Assembly (NCBI GenBank): GCA_004293905.1
Contig: RDZE01000046.1
Location: forward strand, 1-61,814
Source of the DNA: Cytophagales bacterium
GTDB lineage: Bacteria > Bacteroidota > Bacteroidia > Cytophagales > Microscillaceae
Length of the DNA stretch: 61,814 nucleotides
Reading direction: 5' to 3'
The position numbers and the translations under genes are program-made. How positions within the stretch are numbered: position 1 is the stretch's first letter; the number at the start of each line of letters is the position of its first letter. The notes below the pieces were generated by a model. The model was given only the letters and a program-made list of their open reading frames with translations, did no database searches and was not told where the DNA came from. Of this stretch, positions 34,795 to 43,379 are shown one piece after another.

Positions 34795-35874
34795 TTATTT
34801 ATGCTTTTTTATTGAATCCCATCTTATTAGGTATTTTATTGTTTTTTTTGAGGCTGATAGTATGTTTTCTTTGATGGAGATGAGGGAAAATAAGGGAAGG
34901 AGAAAAAATAGGCGAATTCGTTCTATATTGCTGATACTTTTTTTTGACAAATGATTGCGCATGATTGCCCATTTTTGTGCTAATAGAGCGTTTAATCTGT
35001 TTTTATTATATATTCTTTTCTTTTTGTTTGTGTATTGTAGTATTTTGATGATTCTAACAGTTTTTTTTATTTCTTGATGACTTAGAGCAATTTTAGCTTC
35101 ACTTTTTTGATAAGATAACAATTGCAATAGTTTTTCAAAATCTTCTTTGTCATTTAAGCCAAGTCTTCTAAATTGTTTTTCTTTAATTTGAGTCGTTTTC
35201 TCTGTTTGTATATTTTCTTTTTCTTTACTTATATTAGTGTCATGCCACCTATATAGCAATAATACTTTTGGTATATTATGAAATTTAGTAATGGGCACTA
35301 ATCTTGACCATAGTTCATAATCTTCGGCAGGATAAAAATATTGGTCATAAGGATTATTTTTGAGAAGTGATGCTTTTGCTAAAATGGTAGGATGTCCTAA
35401 ACTACAATAGTAAAGTAAACTAATTTTTATACCAAAATCATCTGCATTATGCTTGGTAACCTGTATGGTTTTTCTTGTATTGTTATCAAACACTTCGAAC
35501 CATGTACCACAAATACCTATTTCTTGATTTTTTTCCATGAAATCAACCTGTTCTTGAAATCTTTGTGGTAAACTTATATCATCAGCATCCATGCGAGCAA
35601 TATATTTTCCTTTGGCAAGCTCAATTCCTTCATTCAGGTGTTTTAAATAACCTGTGTTTTCTTGGTAATTATAGAAGATGATGCGACTGTCTTTTTGTGC
35701 ATAACTTTGTACAATCTCTGCGCTTTTATCTTTTGAGCCATCATTGAATATCAAAAACTCAAAATCGGAAAAGGTTTGGTTTAAAATACTTTCAATGGCT
35801 TCTTTTAAGTAACTTTCGGCATTGAAAACGGGCATTATGACTGAAATCATTGGGGAGGTCATAGTTTTATCCAA
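34795..35874 (-). CDS. Family 2 glycosyltransferase
   Basis: A 359-residue GT-A enzyme. ISVIMPVFNAESYLKEAIES opens the fold, followed by NDGSKDKS and the metal motif YIARMDADDISLPQRF (DxD near residue 103). CGTWFEVF and a basic helical C-terminus follow. It is last in the minus-strand fucose/colitose-type glycan operon and overlaps the GT11 gene by 16 bases; a start at either of two downstream ATGs (codon 5 or 9) would remove that overlap. Donor sugar unknown. Confidence 0.92.
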   Translation of the reverse strand: MDKTMTSPMISVIMPVFNAESYLKEAIESILNQTFSDFEFLIFNDGSKDKSAEIVQSYAQKDSRIIFYNYQENTGYLKHLNEGIELAKGKYIARMDADDISLPQRFQEQVDFMEKNQEIGICGTWFEVFDNNTRKTIQVTKHNADDFGIKISLLYYCSLGHPTILAKASLLKNNPYDQYFYPAEDYELWSRLVPITKFHNIPKVLLLYRWHDTNISKEKENIQTEKTTQIKEKQFRRLGLNDKEDFEKLLQLLSYQKSEAKIALSHQEIKKTVRIIKILQYTNKKKRIYNKNRLNALLAQKWAIMRNHLSKKSISNIERIRLFFLLPLFSLISIKENILSASKKTIKYLIRWDSIKKHK

Positions 35875-36734
35875 TTATTAGGAACAACATCTTGGTAGTT
35901 TCTTTCGTTGGTAGAAAACCATTTTTGTGGTGCTATAACTACTTTGTTAGGATTAGGATTGAGCCAAGCTCCCCACCAACTAAAACTACTATTGGCTATG
36001 ATATGGTGTTGGCAAGTACTCATCATTCGCAAATCTTCGTAGTTTTTATCAGCATTATTATGCCCAACAAAAACCATAGGAAAATCTAATTTTAGATTTT
36101 CTTCTGCCCAAGTGATGTCATCGGAAAAGATAAAAAATGTGGGATTAGGTATTTTGTCTGCTATATTTTTGACTGCTTCTTGATAGTATTCTATGGAGCA
36201 TAAGCCGTGAATAAGTGCAGTTTCAGGGTTGGTATAGTCTGCCCTGCGAATATGCAAACTGACTGAATCGGTTTTTTGAATATTTTGTAATACTTTGATA
36301 TCTTCCTTTTCAGAGGATGTGATTATTTTCAGTTCTTGTCTTAGCATATCAGCGATTTCTAAAAAGTATTTTTCAGTCTGCCAATATCCATCTATTGATA
36401 CATTTCCAGCATATTTTTTTATTATGTTGGGTTGGTAGTTAAATTGTTCTTCTATTAGGTGGAAGTTTTTTTTACCTAATATCCTACTTTGCCAAAGTCT
36501 TTGCAGTCTTGTTAGATTGTGAGGAAAATTATAAACTGCTTCTAATTGAGTTCTTTTTGCAATGGTTGCTTTTATTGAAAAATGTTGTAGACTGTATTTG
36601 TGCAATTTATAAAAATCTTCAAATGCAGTTGTATCCAATAATACTTCTGTATCGTTTATAATTGCCAGATGCCTTGCTATAGCATACTGGAAAAGTTGGT
36701 TTCCTAAACCTCCCAATAATTTAACAATTACCAT
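35859..36734 (-). CDS. Alpha-1,2-fucosyltransferase (GT11 family)
   Basis: A 291-residue GT11 enzyme. The N-terminal KLLGGLGNQLFQYAIARHLA and the GDP-binding motif SLHIRRADY (about residue 155) identify the family; IANSSFSWWGAWLN is the conserved C-terminal block. GT11 enzymes transfer L-fucose from GDP-fucose to the 2-position of galactose; some O-antigen members use GDP-colitose instead. Both readings fit here, given the ColD-like and GDP-fucose-synthase-like genes directly upstream. Confidence 0.93.
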   Translation of the reverse strand: MVIVKLLGGLGNQLFQYAIARHLAIINDTEVLLDTTAFEDFYKLHKYSLQHFSIKATIAKRTQLEAVYNFPHNLTRLQRLWQSRILGKKNFHLIEEQFNYQPNIIKKYAGNVSIDGYWQTEKYFLEIADMLRQELKIITSSEKEDIKVLQNIQKTDSVSLHIRRADYTNPETALIHGLCSIEYYQEAVKNIADKIPNPTFFIFSDDITWAEENLKLDFPMVFVGHNNADKNYEDLRMMSTCQHHIIANSSFSWWGAWLNPNPNKVVIAPQKWFSTNERNYQDVVPNNWIKL

Positions 36735-36737
36735 GTT

Positions 36738-37916
36738 TTAGTATTTATATAAACAACTGCTAATAGTTTCTAAGTCTGTCACGGAGAGTTCTGGGTAGTT
36801 TCCACAATAAAATGCGTTATAATGCAGAAAATCTGTGTTGGGCAAATCGTACTCCTGCTGAACATATTTTTTATAAAAGGGTTGTTTTTGCATATTTCCT
36901 GCAATCATTGGACGAATTTCAATGCCTGCGCCCGAAAATTGAGATAGGTATTTTTCTCTTAGCTCAGGCGTTTTACAAACAATAGGAATGGCAAAAGTCG
37001 AGAGGAGACTAATATGTTCATGTTGTAGTTGAACAAAGTCTGTATTGGTTTGCATTATTTTTTCAAGTTGGAGATAATTTTTTTCTCTCAGTTGAATATT
37101 TTCATCAAGAAATTGCATTTGATAAAGCCCCAAAAAACCTGTTATTTCAGTGGGGCGAAAGTTAAAACCTAAATCATAGAAGGTATATTTAGCTTCAAAT
37201 TCAGATTTGATACCATATTTTTTTCTCCATTTTATTTGTTGTTTAGCTGTTAGGTTTCTATCCCAACCATTTGCACGCACAATTCGTAGCATCTCTGCAA
37301 AGTCTTCATCGTCTGTGCAAACCATTCCTCCTTCTATAGTAGACATGTGATGCGCTACAAAAAAAGAAAAACTTGCACCTAAACCAAAATTTCCTGCTTT
37401 CCCCTTTGGGGTTTCTGTGCCTAAAGATTCGCAATTGTCTTCTATTAAAATGATGTTATTTTCTTGACAAACTCTTTTTAGCTCCCAAATATCACTTACA
37501 AAGCCCAAAACATTGGTAAGAAACAAGGCATTCAATGTTATTCCTTTTGATAATCTTTCTATCAATTGCTTAGAACCTACATTTAATGTTTCTAATTCGC
37601 AATCAATGGGAATGGGAATAAGCCCCATTTGGATAATAGGCATCGTGTTAGTTGACCATGTAAGTGCCGAAAAACCGACCTTATCGCCTTCTTTTAAATA
37701 GCCCATATTTTTTAATGCTTGTAACATTGCTAAATTAGCACTACCTCCACTATTAAATAGAATAGCTTCTTTACGTCCTTGTTTTTTGGCAAATGCATTT
37801 TCAAATTCGGCACATTTTTCGTGCATGCTCAATTTTTCTGACTTCATAATGAATTCTGAAAGTGCTTTTTTGGTTTCATATTCATTCAAGAAGGCATTTT
37901 TCATTAAAGGTATCAT
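36738..37916 (-). CDS. ColD-like PLP-dependent 3-dehydratase (DegT/DnrJ/EryC1 fold)
   Basis: A 392-residue member of the sugar aminotransferase fold. The position that holds the PLP lysine in aminotransferases is histidine here: SFFVAHHMSTIEGG, His189. That change is the mark of ColD, which removes the 3-hydroxyl of GDP-4-keto-6-deoxymannose on the way to colitose. Other ColD-like segments are LIEDNCESLGT, RANGWDRNL and the AGIEIRPMIAGNMQKQPF region. It overlaps the GDP-fucose-synthase-like gene by 4 bases. An RfbH/E1-like dehydratase also uses His but is normally CDP-linked with an iron-sulfur site, for which no cysteine cluster is seen. Confidence 0.85.
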   Translation of the reverse strand: MIPLMKNAFLNEYETKKALSEFIMKSEKLSMHEKCAEFENAFAKKQGRKEAILFNSGGSANLAMLQALKNMGYLKEGDKVGFSALTWSTNTMPIIQMGLIPIPIDCELETLNVGSKQLIERLSKGITLNALFLTNVLGFVSDIWELKRVCQENNIILIEDNCESLGTETPKGKAGNFGLGASFSFFVAHHMSTIEGGMVCTDDEDFAEMLRIVRANGWDRNLTAKQQIKWRKKYGIKSEFEAKYTFYDLGFNFRPTEITGFLGLYQMQFLDENIQLREKNYLQLEKIMQTNTDFVQLQHEHISLLSTFAIPIVCKTPELREKYLSQFSGAGIEIRPMIAGNMQKQPFYKKYVQQEYDLPNTDFLHYNAFYCGNYPELSVTDLETISSCLYKY

Positions 37917-38866
37917 ATAGGATTAGTTTTGGCTTGAAGATATTTTGTTTTATAGAGATGAATCATTTCATCTATTCCTTCTGATAGTGTAATTTTAGGT
38001 TGAAATCCTATTTCTTTCATTTGATTGATGTCCATACATTTTCGTAACATGCCATTCGGTTTAGAAGTATCCCAATGTATTTCGCCCATAAAACCTGTTT
38101 TATGTTTTATCATCTCTGCTAATTCTTTGATACTTACATCTTCCCCCCAACCTATGTTGATAAAGTTATCATAAATATGATAATTTTTTAACATGAACAA
38201 TATCGCTTCTGCACAGTCTTTTACATTCATAAACTCGCGCCTTGCAATGCCACTTCCCCAAAGTGTAACTGTTGGCAAGTCTTGTTCTTTGGCATCAGTA
38301 ATTTTTTTTACCAATGCTGATAATACATGAGAGTGAGCCAAGTCAAAGGAATCATTTTCTCCGTATAGATTGCAGGGCATTAGGCTAATACTTTTAAAGC
38401 CGTATTGTTTATAATAATATTGGCACATTTTCAACCCCGCTATTTTAGCCAATGCATAACCTTCATTGGTTGGTTCTAATTTGCCTGTCAGTAGTTGCTC
38501 TTCTTTCATGGGCTGAGGGCATTCTTTTGGATATATGCATGAGCTACCCAAAAAAACAAGTTTTTCTACATTATGTAAATATGCTTGATGAATTACATTG
38601 TTTTGAATGGCAAGATTATCTCGTAGAAAGATGGCTGGGTTATCTATATTGGCTTGAATACCGCCCACTTTGGCGGCTGCTAATATTACATATTCTGGCT
38701 TGTTTTTTTCAAAAAAAAGTTTGACGGCTATCTCATTGGTTAGGTCTAATTCTTTGCTTGTAGCATAAATTAAATTATTGTACCCTTCTTTCTCTAAAAG
38801 TCTTTTGATAGCACTGCCTACCATTCCAGTATGCCCTGCTATATAAATGCGTGCGTTTTTATTCAT
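37913..38866 (-). CDS. GDP-L-fucose synthase or GDP-L-colitose synthase (Fcl/ColC-like SDR)
   Basis: A 317-residue NADP-dependent epimerase/reductase. Nucleotide motif GHTGMVGSA at residues 11-19, catalytic GSSCIYPKECPQPMKE with the Ser-Ser-Cys of Fcl, and YALAKIAG with Tyr and Lys. Fcl converts GDP-4-keto-6-deoxymannose to GDP-fucose. ColC makes the equivalent step on the 3-deoxy sugar, and the ColD-like gene next door makes that plausible. GDP-mannose 4,6-dehydratase (gmd), needed for either route, is not in the window. The start is the ATG giving MNKNARIYIAGHTG; it overlaps the upstream gene by 8 bases. Confidence 0.9.
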   Translation of the reverse strand: MNKNARIYIAGHTGMVGSAIKRLLEKEGYNNLIYATSKELDLTNEIAVKLFFEKNKPEYVILAAAKVGGIQANIDNPAIFLRDNLAIQNNVIHQAYLHNVEKLVFLGSSCIYPKECPQPMKEEQLLTGKLEPTNEGYALAKIAGLKMCQYYYKQYGFKSISLMPCNLYGENDSFDLAHSHVLSALVKKITDAKEQDLPTVTLWGSGIARREFMNVKDCAEAILFMLKNYHIYDNFINIGWGEDVSIKELAEMIKHKTGFMGEIHWDTSKPNGMLRKCMDINQMKEIGFQPKITLSEGIDEMIHLYKTKYLQAKTNPI

Positions 38867-40532
38867 TTTTAAGTTCCCAATGTTCCCAAACAAATTCATA
38901 TTGGTAAACAATTTGATGTGTTAATGATAATTTTTCTTGAATTTTATTCATTCTTTCTTTAGCATTTTCAATGATGAAATCATGAAATTGTATTTTCAGA
39001 TGATGAATATTGTTAATATACCCTGTTGCTATGATATGGTCTAATAAATCATATTCGCCACCTTCAATATTAATTTTCATTAAGTCTATTTTAGTAATGT
39101 TGTTTTTATCAAAAAAAGTAATGGCTTTTTTTATTTCTATTTCAACAAATGTTTCGCTTTTTTTATTGAACATTGAAGATGCATCATTAGATAAGTAGAG
39201 TTTGGAGGTATATTCATCATTGGAAAGTCCTATATTGAATACTTTTATTTTAGGATTCTTTTCAAATCTTTTTTGTATGTTTTCAAAATATAGCTTGTAT
39301 GGCTCAAATATATAGACATTGCATGCATATCTACCAAATATATCGCTTGCCCATTGCCCTTCATAACCTCCTAAATCGAAAACAACCGAGTCCTCATTCA
39401 GTCCCTCACATGTTAAATTAAGTTTTTTATCTCCATTATTAGCGAACCAAGGTTGACAACGCACAAATTGAATATAATCATTGCTATTTTTATCGAGATG
39501 TTTATTTTCTAGTTTATTCTTCTGCTCATATGCTAAGCCAAGATTTCTGTAGTGCCAAATATCACCTATGATAGGTATTTTTTTGACTAAATCCTTCATT
39601 TTTTGCTTGATTGACATAGGTTTTTGTTCAGTTCTTTTTTTTAATACTACTGTTCTGCTCTTAGGGTTTTTGGTGTGTAAAGAGTTATTTTCTATAAAAT
39701 TCACAATCAGAGGATATATATTATAGTTATCAAGATATTTGATTTTATTGGTTTGTAAATCTTTCAATCTTTCTTGGTAAAAATTTTCGTTTGAAAGTAC
39801 ATTTTCAATTGTTTGTATAGCTTTTTCAATGTCGTTAATATCAATTTTAACAATACTTTCTGGTGAAAAATAGTTGTCAATATTTGGGCAACCATAGTAA
39901 ATAGGTATTGTTTCGGAGAGAAAACAATCGTATAATTTTTCAGTAAACCAATCTTCTTCTACATTATTTTCTATTGCAATAGAAAATTTATAGTCTGCCA
40001 ATGTATCCCATTTATCGTCAAAATCGTTGATTCCTCTTCCAAATAAATCTAATCTATCGCCAAAATATTGCTTCAACTGCATACAAAAATCATATCTTTG
40101 TTTGTGTCCTTCTGTAAATTGTTTATCTGAACATATCAAGCTAATGTTTTTAGTCTTTTTTACTTCTTCTGCTTGTATGAGTTCGTCATAGGATTTACCC
40201 ACAAACCAAGGATTCGCAGTATGAAAATAGTGTGTATTATTTATTTTTATTCTCTTTTGGCAAGTAATGATGTGGTTGAATTGTCTTAAAAAACGATCAT
40301 CATAAGTGCCTGTTGCTGTACCTTCTCCCGTTATAAAAATAGTATTCTCTTTGGGGCATTTTACTTTTTCTTTATCTTTTAAAATATCCTCAAAAACGAC
40401 CCAATAATCGGCTTCTTTTAAGTCATCATTATTAATAATAAAATTATAATCCTTCCATACTCCCGAATGTTGAGGAGTTTGTCTTTGCACAGGCCAATTG
40501 GTGTATGGGAAACTGAACTTAATTGTTTTCAT
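38859..40532 (-). CDS. Fusion protein: GT10 fucosyltransferase plus FkbM methyltransferase
   Basis: A 557-residue two-domain protein. Residues 1-285 are a GT10 alpha-1,3/1,4-fucosyltransferase: the GDP-fucose motif reads YKFSIAIENNVEEDWFTEKL followed by ETIPIYYGCPNID. A Lys-rich linker (about 285-345) leads to a class I methyltransferase of the FkbM type at 345-557: VVFDLGGYEGQWA (motif I), YIFEPYKLYFENIQKRF, and LMKINIEGGEYDLL. FkbM enzymes O-methylate sugars. One polypeptide could add a fucose-like sugar and then methylate it. It overlaps the ABC ATPase gene by 14 bases. Both domains look complete. Confidence 0.9.
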   Translation of the reverse strand: MKTIKFSFPYTNWPVQRQTPQHSGVWKDYNFIINNDDLKEADYWVVFEDILKDKEKVKCPKENTIFITGEGTATGTYDDRFLRQFNHIITCQKRIKINNTHYFHTANPWFVGKSYDELIQAEEVKKTKNISLICSDKQFTEGHKQRYDFCMQLKQYFGDRLDLFGRGINDFDDKWDTLADYKFSIAIENNVEEDWFTEKLYDCFLSETIPIYYGCPNIDNYFSPESIVKIDINDIEKAIQTIENVLSNENFYQERLKDLQTNKIKYLDNYNIYPLIVNFIENNSLHTKNPKSRTVVLKKRTEQKPMSIKQKMKDLVKKIPIIGDIWHYRNLGLAYEQKNKLENKHLDKNSNDYIQFVRCQPWFANNGDKKLNLTCEGLNEDSVVFDLGGYEGQWASDIFGRYACNVYIFEPYKLYFENIQKRFEKNPKIKVFNIGLSNDEYTSKLYLSNDASSMFNKKSETFVEIEIKKAITFFDKNNITKIDLMKINIEGGEYDLLDHIIATGYINNIHHLKIQFHDFIIENAKERMNKIQEKLSLTHQIVYQYEFVWEHWELKNE

Positions 40533-41757
40533 GCTTGACTATTTCAAATTTTTCTTTTGTATGTAGGTAACCAAAAGTATTCTCGCCAAGGTGTGCATTA
40601 TTAAAGTCCGTAGGTGAGGCTATAGAAATAAGTGTAGAGGTAATGGTGTCCGTTTCATAATCTTTAATTCCGTATCTGCTTGTATGCACCTCTACTATAT
40701 ATTTACCTGTGGTAAAAGTGCTTTCTGAAATTTTTGTTTTCACTTCATAAACTCCTTTAGTCAGATTTTCATATTCGGGTTGCCAATCAGCCAACAATGT
40801 TCTTAAAATGAGCTGTCCTTGATAATCTTTTATGAAAAAGCCAACACGAAAAAAGGTTAAATTCTCTTTCAGTTCTATGATTACGGAGAGGTCTATTGGA
40901 TAATCTGAGCTAAATTCATCAACATAAACTCCATTTTGGCTTATAGTAAAATTATGAATCTTTATATCATCTCTCTCTATCGGAAAAATCGTATTTTTAT
41001 GATAAGAAACTCCATCTGATAAATAAATGCTGATTACTTCATTGACTGCCTCAAGGCGAAATAATTTACCATTTTTGAGCATAATCGCTCTGCCACATAA
41101 AGTCTTGATTGCTCTCATATCATGACTCACAAACAGCACCGTTCTTCCTTCTCCGCTGACATCTTTCATTTTGCCGAGGCATTTTTTCTGAAATTCGGCA
41201 TCGCCTACGGCAAGTACTTCAGCAAAGGCAAGGCGCACATACATGCCTGAACTATAACGCTTTACGGGAGTATCTATATAATTGCCAATACCCGAGAAAG
41301 CTACTATCTCATCAAGGCGTGTTCTGATGTCATTGCGTGTCATACCCAATATTGCTCCGTTCAAAAATATATTCTCTCTGCCTGTTAGTTCAGGGTGAAA
41401 GCCTGTGCCTACTTCTAAAAGAGAGGCGATTCTGCCTTTGGTTTTGATTTGCCCTTTGGTCGGGGTGGTTACTTTGGAAAGTATTTTTAACAAAGTACTT
41501 TTACCTGCGCCATTTTTACCAATGATGCCCAATACTTCGCCTTGTTTCACTTCGAAACTCACATCTTGCAAAGCCCAAACATAATCGCTTGCAGACATTT
41601 CACGATCATTTTTTTGCCCTATTTTCAGTGTTGGGTCTTCTTTTCCGCGCATTTTTGCCCACGCTCGCCTCAAATCATCTTTGATAGATTGTGTATTGAC
41701 TAAGCCAAGTTTGTATTGTTTCCAAATATTTTCTACTTTCAGTACAGTGTTCGCCAT
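40519..41757 (-). CDS. Wzt-type ABC transporter ATP-binding protein lacking Walker B
   Basis: A 412-residue O-antigen export ATPase. Walker A GKNGAGKST (about 84-92) and signature KRYSSGMYVRLAFA are normal. Directly after that, where the family reads roughly VAAHLEPEILIVD before EVLAVGDAEFQKK, these 13 residues are missing: AFA joins EVLAVGD (41220/41221). The beta strand and the Walker B aspartate are gone while frame and flanks are perfect. The switch histidine (FVSHDM) remains. The C-terminal 150 residues are a Wzt glycan-recognition domain. ATP hydrolysis should be lost. An intact Wzt lies at 26.3-27.4 kb; no permease is seen beside either. Confidence 0.9.
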   Translation of the reverse strand: MANTVLKVENIWKQYKLGLVNTQSIKDDLRRAWAKMRGKEDPTLKIGQKNDREMSASDYVWALQDVSFEVKQGEVLGIIGKNGAGKSTLLKILSKVTTPTKGQIKTKGRIASLLEVGTGFHPELTGRENIFLNGAILGMTRNDIRTRLDEIVAFSGIGNYIDTPVKRYSSGMYVRLAFAEVLAVGDAEFQKKCLGKMKDVSGEGRTVLFVSHDMRAIKTLCGRAIMLKNGKLFRLEAVNEVISIYLSDGVSYHKNTIFPIERDDIKIHNFTISQNGVYVDEFSSDYPIDLSVIIELKENLTFFRVGFFIKDYQGQLILRTLLADWQPEYENLTKGVYEVKTKISESTFTTGKYIVEVHTSRYGIKDYETDTITSTLISIASPTDFNNAHLGENTFGYLHTKEKFEIVKHENN

Positions 41758-41772
41758 GCGAGTTCAGTAAGT

Positions 41773-42768
41773 TTATAATAAAGGTTGAAAATCGGCATCT
41801 ATGTATTGCACAATAAGCCTTCTTATTTGTTCTACGGTAAGCCAATTTGTATTATTGTCAGATTGGTAAGAAAAATCAGGCATCACCATAGTTGCTTCAT
41901 GTTGCTCTAAATACGTAGCTAAATTGACAAAGGGTACAATGAGATAGTATTTTTCATTTTCTATAGTTCGAAAAGCCTCATGATTGGCTATCATTTCATC
42001 GTGTTTTTTTTCCCCTTCCCTCCTGCCTATTATTTTTCTTTGGCTATCAGGGGCAATGGCTTCGGCAATGTCTACGATACGGTAAGAAGGCAGTTTAGGC
42101 ACAAAGATTTCGCCACCTATAGTGTTTTCTAAGGCTTCTAAGGCTAAAAAAGCAGCTTCTTCGGGCAAAAAACTAAATCTTGTCATTTCAACATCAGTGA
42201 TGGGCAAAAAACCTTCTTTCCTTTTCTCTAAAAACAAAGGTACTACCGAGCCACGCGAGCCCAATAAATTTCCTCCTCTTATGATGGTCGCTGTGGTATT
42301 TTGGGCTGTCAGAAAAAGTTTTTCGGCGCACAATTTAGTAGCCCCATAGACACTGTTAGGCGAAGAAGCCTTATCAGTAGAGTAAAGTAATATTTTTTTG
42401 ATACCTTGTTGCCCTGCCACCTCTACTACATTCTGCGTACCTACTACATTGGTCAGAAAAGCCTCATAAGGGTTTTTCTCGGCAGTTTCTATTCTTTTCA
42501 ATGCTGCCAAATGAATCAATATATCTATTTGTTGGGTAGCCCAAAGAAGTCTTTGTTTGTCTTTTACATCGCCAATGATGTACTCTATGGGAAAAAGATT
42601 GGGCGGAAAAATTTGTGCCATTTCATATTGTTTGAACTCATCGCGCGAGAAAATGACCAATTTTTTAATCGTATTGCTATATTTTGTTAGCAATAATTTT
42701 ACCAATGCCCTTCCCAGAGTGCCTGTCCCTCCCGTGATACAAACAGATGCGTTTTCTAAGCAATACAA
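41773..42768 (-). CDS. UDP-N-acetylglucosamine 4,6-dehydratase-like enzyme (PseB/CapD-type SDR)
   Basis: A 331-residue extended SDR. Cofactor motif ITGGTGTLGRALV at 11-23, IHLAALKR near residue 86, and active site LLYSTDKASSPNSVYGATKL with Tyr and Lys; the STDKA motif marks the inverting 4,6-dehydratase group (PseB, FlaA1, CapD-short). The product would be a UDP-4-keto-6-deoxy-HexNAc feeding aminosugar synthesis for a surface glycan. The C-terminus (TYLEQHEATMV onward) is divergent. It is first of the seven-gene glycan operon; a weak -7 box (TATCTTTA, 42801-42794) lies 26 bases upstream. Confidence 0.87.
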   Translation of the reverse strand: MYCLENASVCITGGTGTLGRALVKLLLTKYSNTIKKLVIFSRDEFKQYEMAQIFPPNLFPIEYIIGDVKDKQRLLWATQQIDILIHLAALKRIETAEKNPYEAFLTNVVGTQNVVEVAGQQGIKKILLYSTDKASSPNSVYGATKLCAEKLFLTAQNTTATIIRGGNLLGSRGSVVPLFLEKRKEGFLPITDVEMTRFSFLPEEAAFLALEALENTIGGEIFVPKLPSYRIVDIAEAIAPDSQRKIIGRREGEKKHDEMIANHEAFRTIENEKYYLIVPFVNLATYLEQHEATMVMPDFSYQSDNNTNWLTVEQIRRLIVQYIDADFQPLL

Positions 42769-42891
42769 ATATTTTATCTTTTGATTAAGGGGGTAAAGAT
42801 AATCTCTCTTTAGATTTTTTGCATATTATTTGTAAAAAATCATCAATCTAATGGAGTTTTTTTTAAATTCGCAAAAAAATATATCAATAAT

Positions 42892-43371
42892 ATGGGTAAA
42901 GTCATCAAATTAGACCAAACTGACCGTAAAATACTACAAATCTTGCAAGAAGATGCAAAAATTACCAATGCGCAACTTTCCAAAGAAATAGGGCTTTCAC
43001 CTGCCCCTACCCTCGAACGTGTGAAAAAATTGGAAACCTTAGGTGTTATCAATAGCTATCATGCTTCGCTCGATAATCAATTGGTAGGACTTGGGGTTAC
43101 TACTTTTGTACAAGTAACCTTGCAAAATCATAAAAAATCATGTTTAGATGGTTTTGTTTCTAAAATTAGCCAAATTGACAATGTAGTAGAGTGTCATCAT
43201 GTAACAGGCTCTTGCGATTTCATTCTCAAAATCATCGCTGAAGATATTCTTGCCTACCAACAACTCATCTTAGAGCAGGTTTCAGAAATAGAAGAAATCA
43301 GTAACATGCAATCTATGGTAGTACTTTCTACATTCAAAGACAAAAAAGTATTGCCTATTCCTAACAATTAA
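42892..43371 (+). CDS. Lrp/AsnC family transcriptional regulator
   Basis: A 159-residue regulator. Residues 8-55 are the winged helix-turn-helix (DQTDRKILQILQEDAKITNAQ, then LSPAPTLERVKKLE) and residues 70-150 the RAM/AsnC ligand domain (VVECHHVTGSCDFILKI). Lrp-type proteins sense amino acids or other small effectors and act locally or globally. It lies 8 bases upstream of obgE on the same strand, so the two are probably co-transcribed. The ligand is unknown. Confidence 0.94.
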   Translation: MGKVIKLDQTDRKILQILQEDAKITNAQLSKEIGLSPAPTLERVKKLETLGVINSYHASLDNQLVGLGVTTFVQVTLQNHKKSCLDGFVSKISQIDNVVECHHVTGSCDFILKIIAEDILAYQQLILEQVSEIEEISNMQSMVVLSTFKDKKVLPIPNN

Positions 43372-43379
43372 AACGCTAC

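Noticed and set aside
42794..42801. TATCTTTA as promoter of the glycan operon
   Set aside because: Last base deviates from TAnnTTTG and no -33 box is in range; mentioned only with the first gene.
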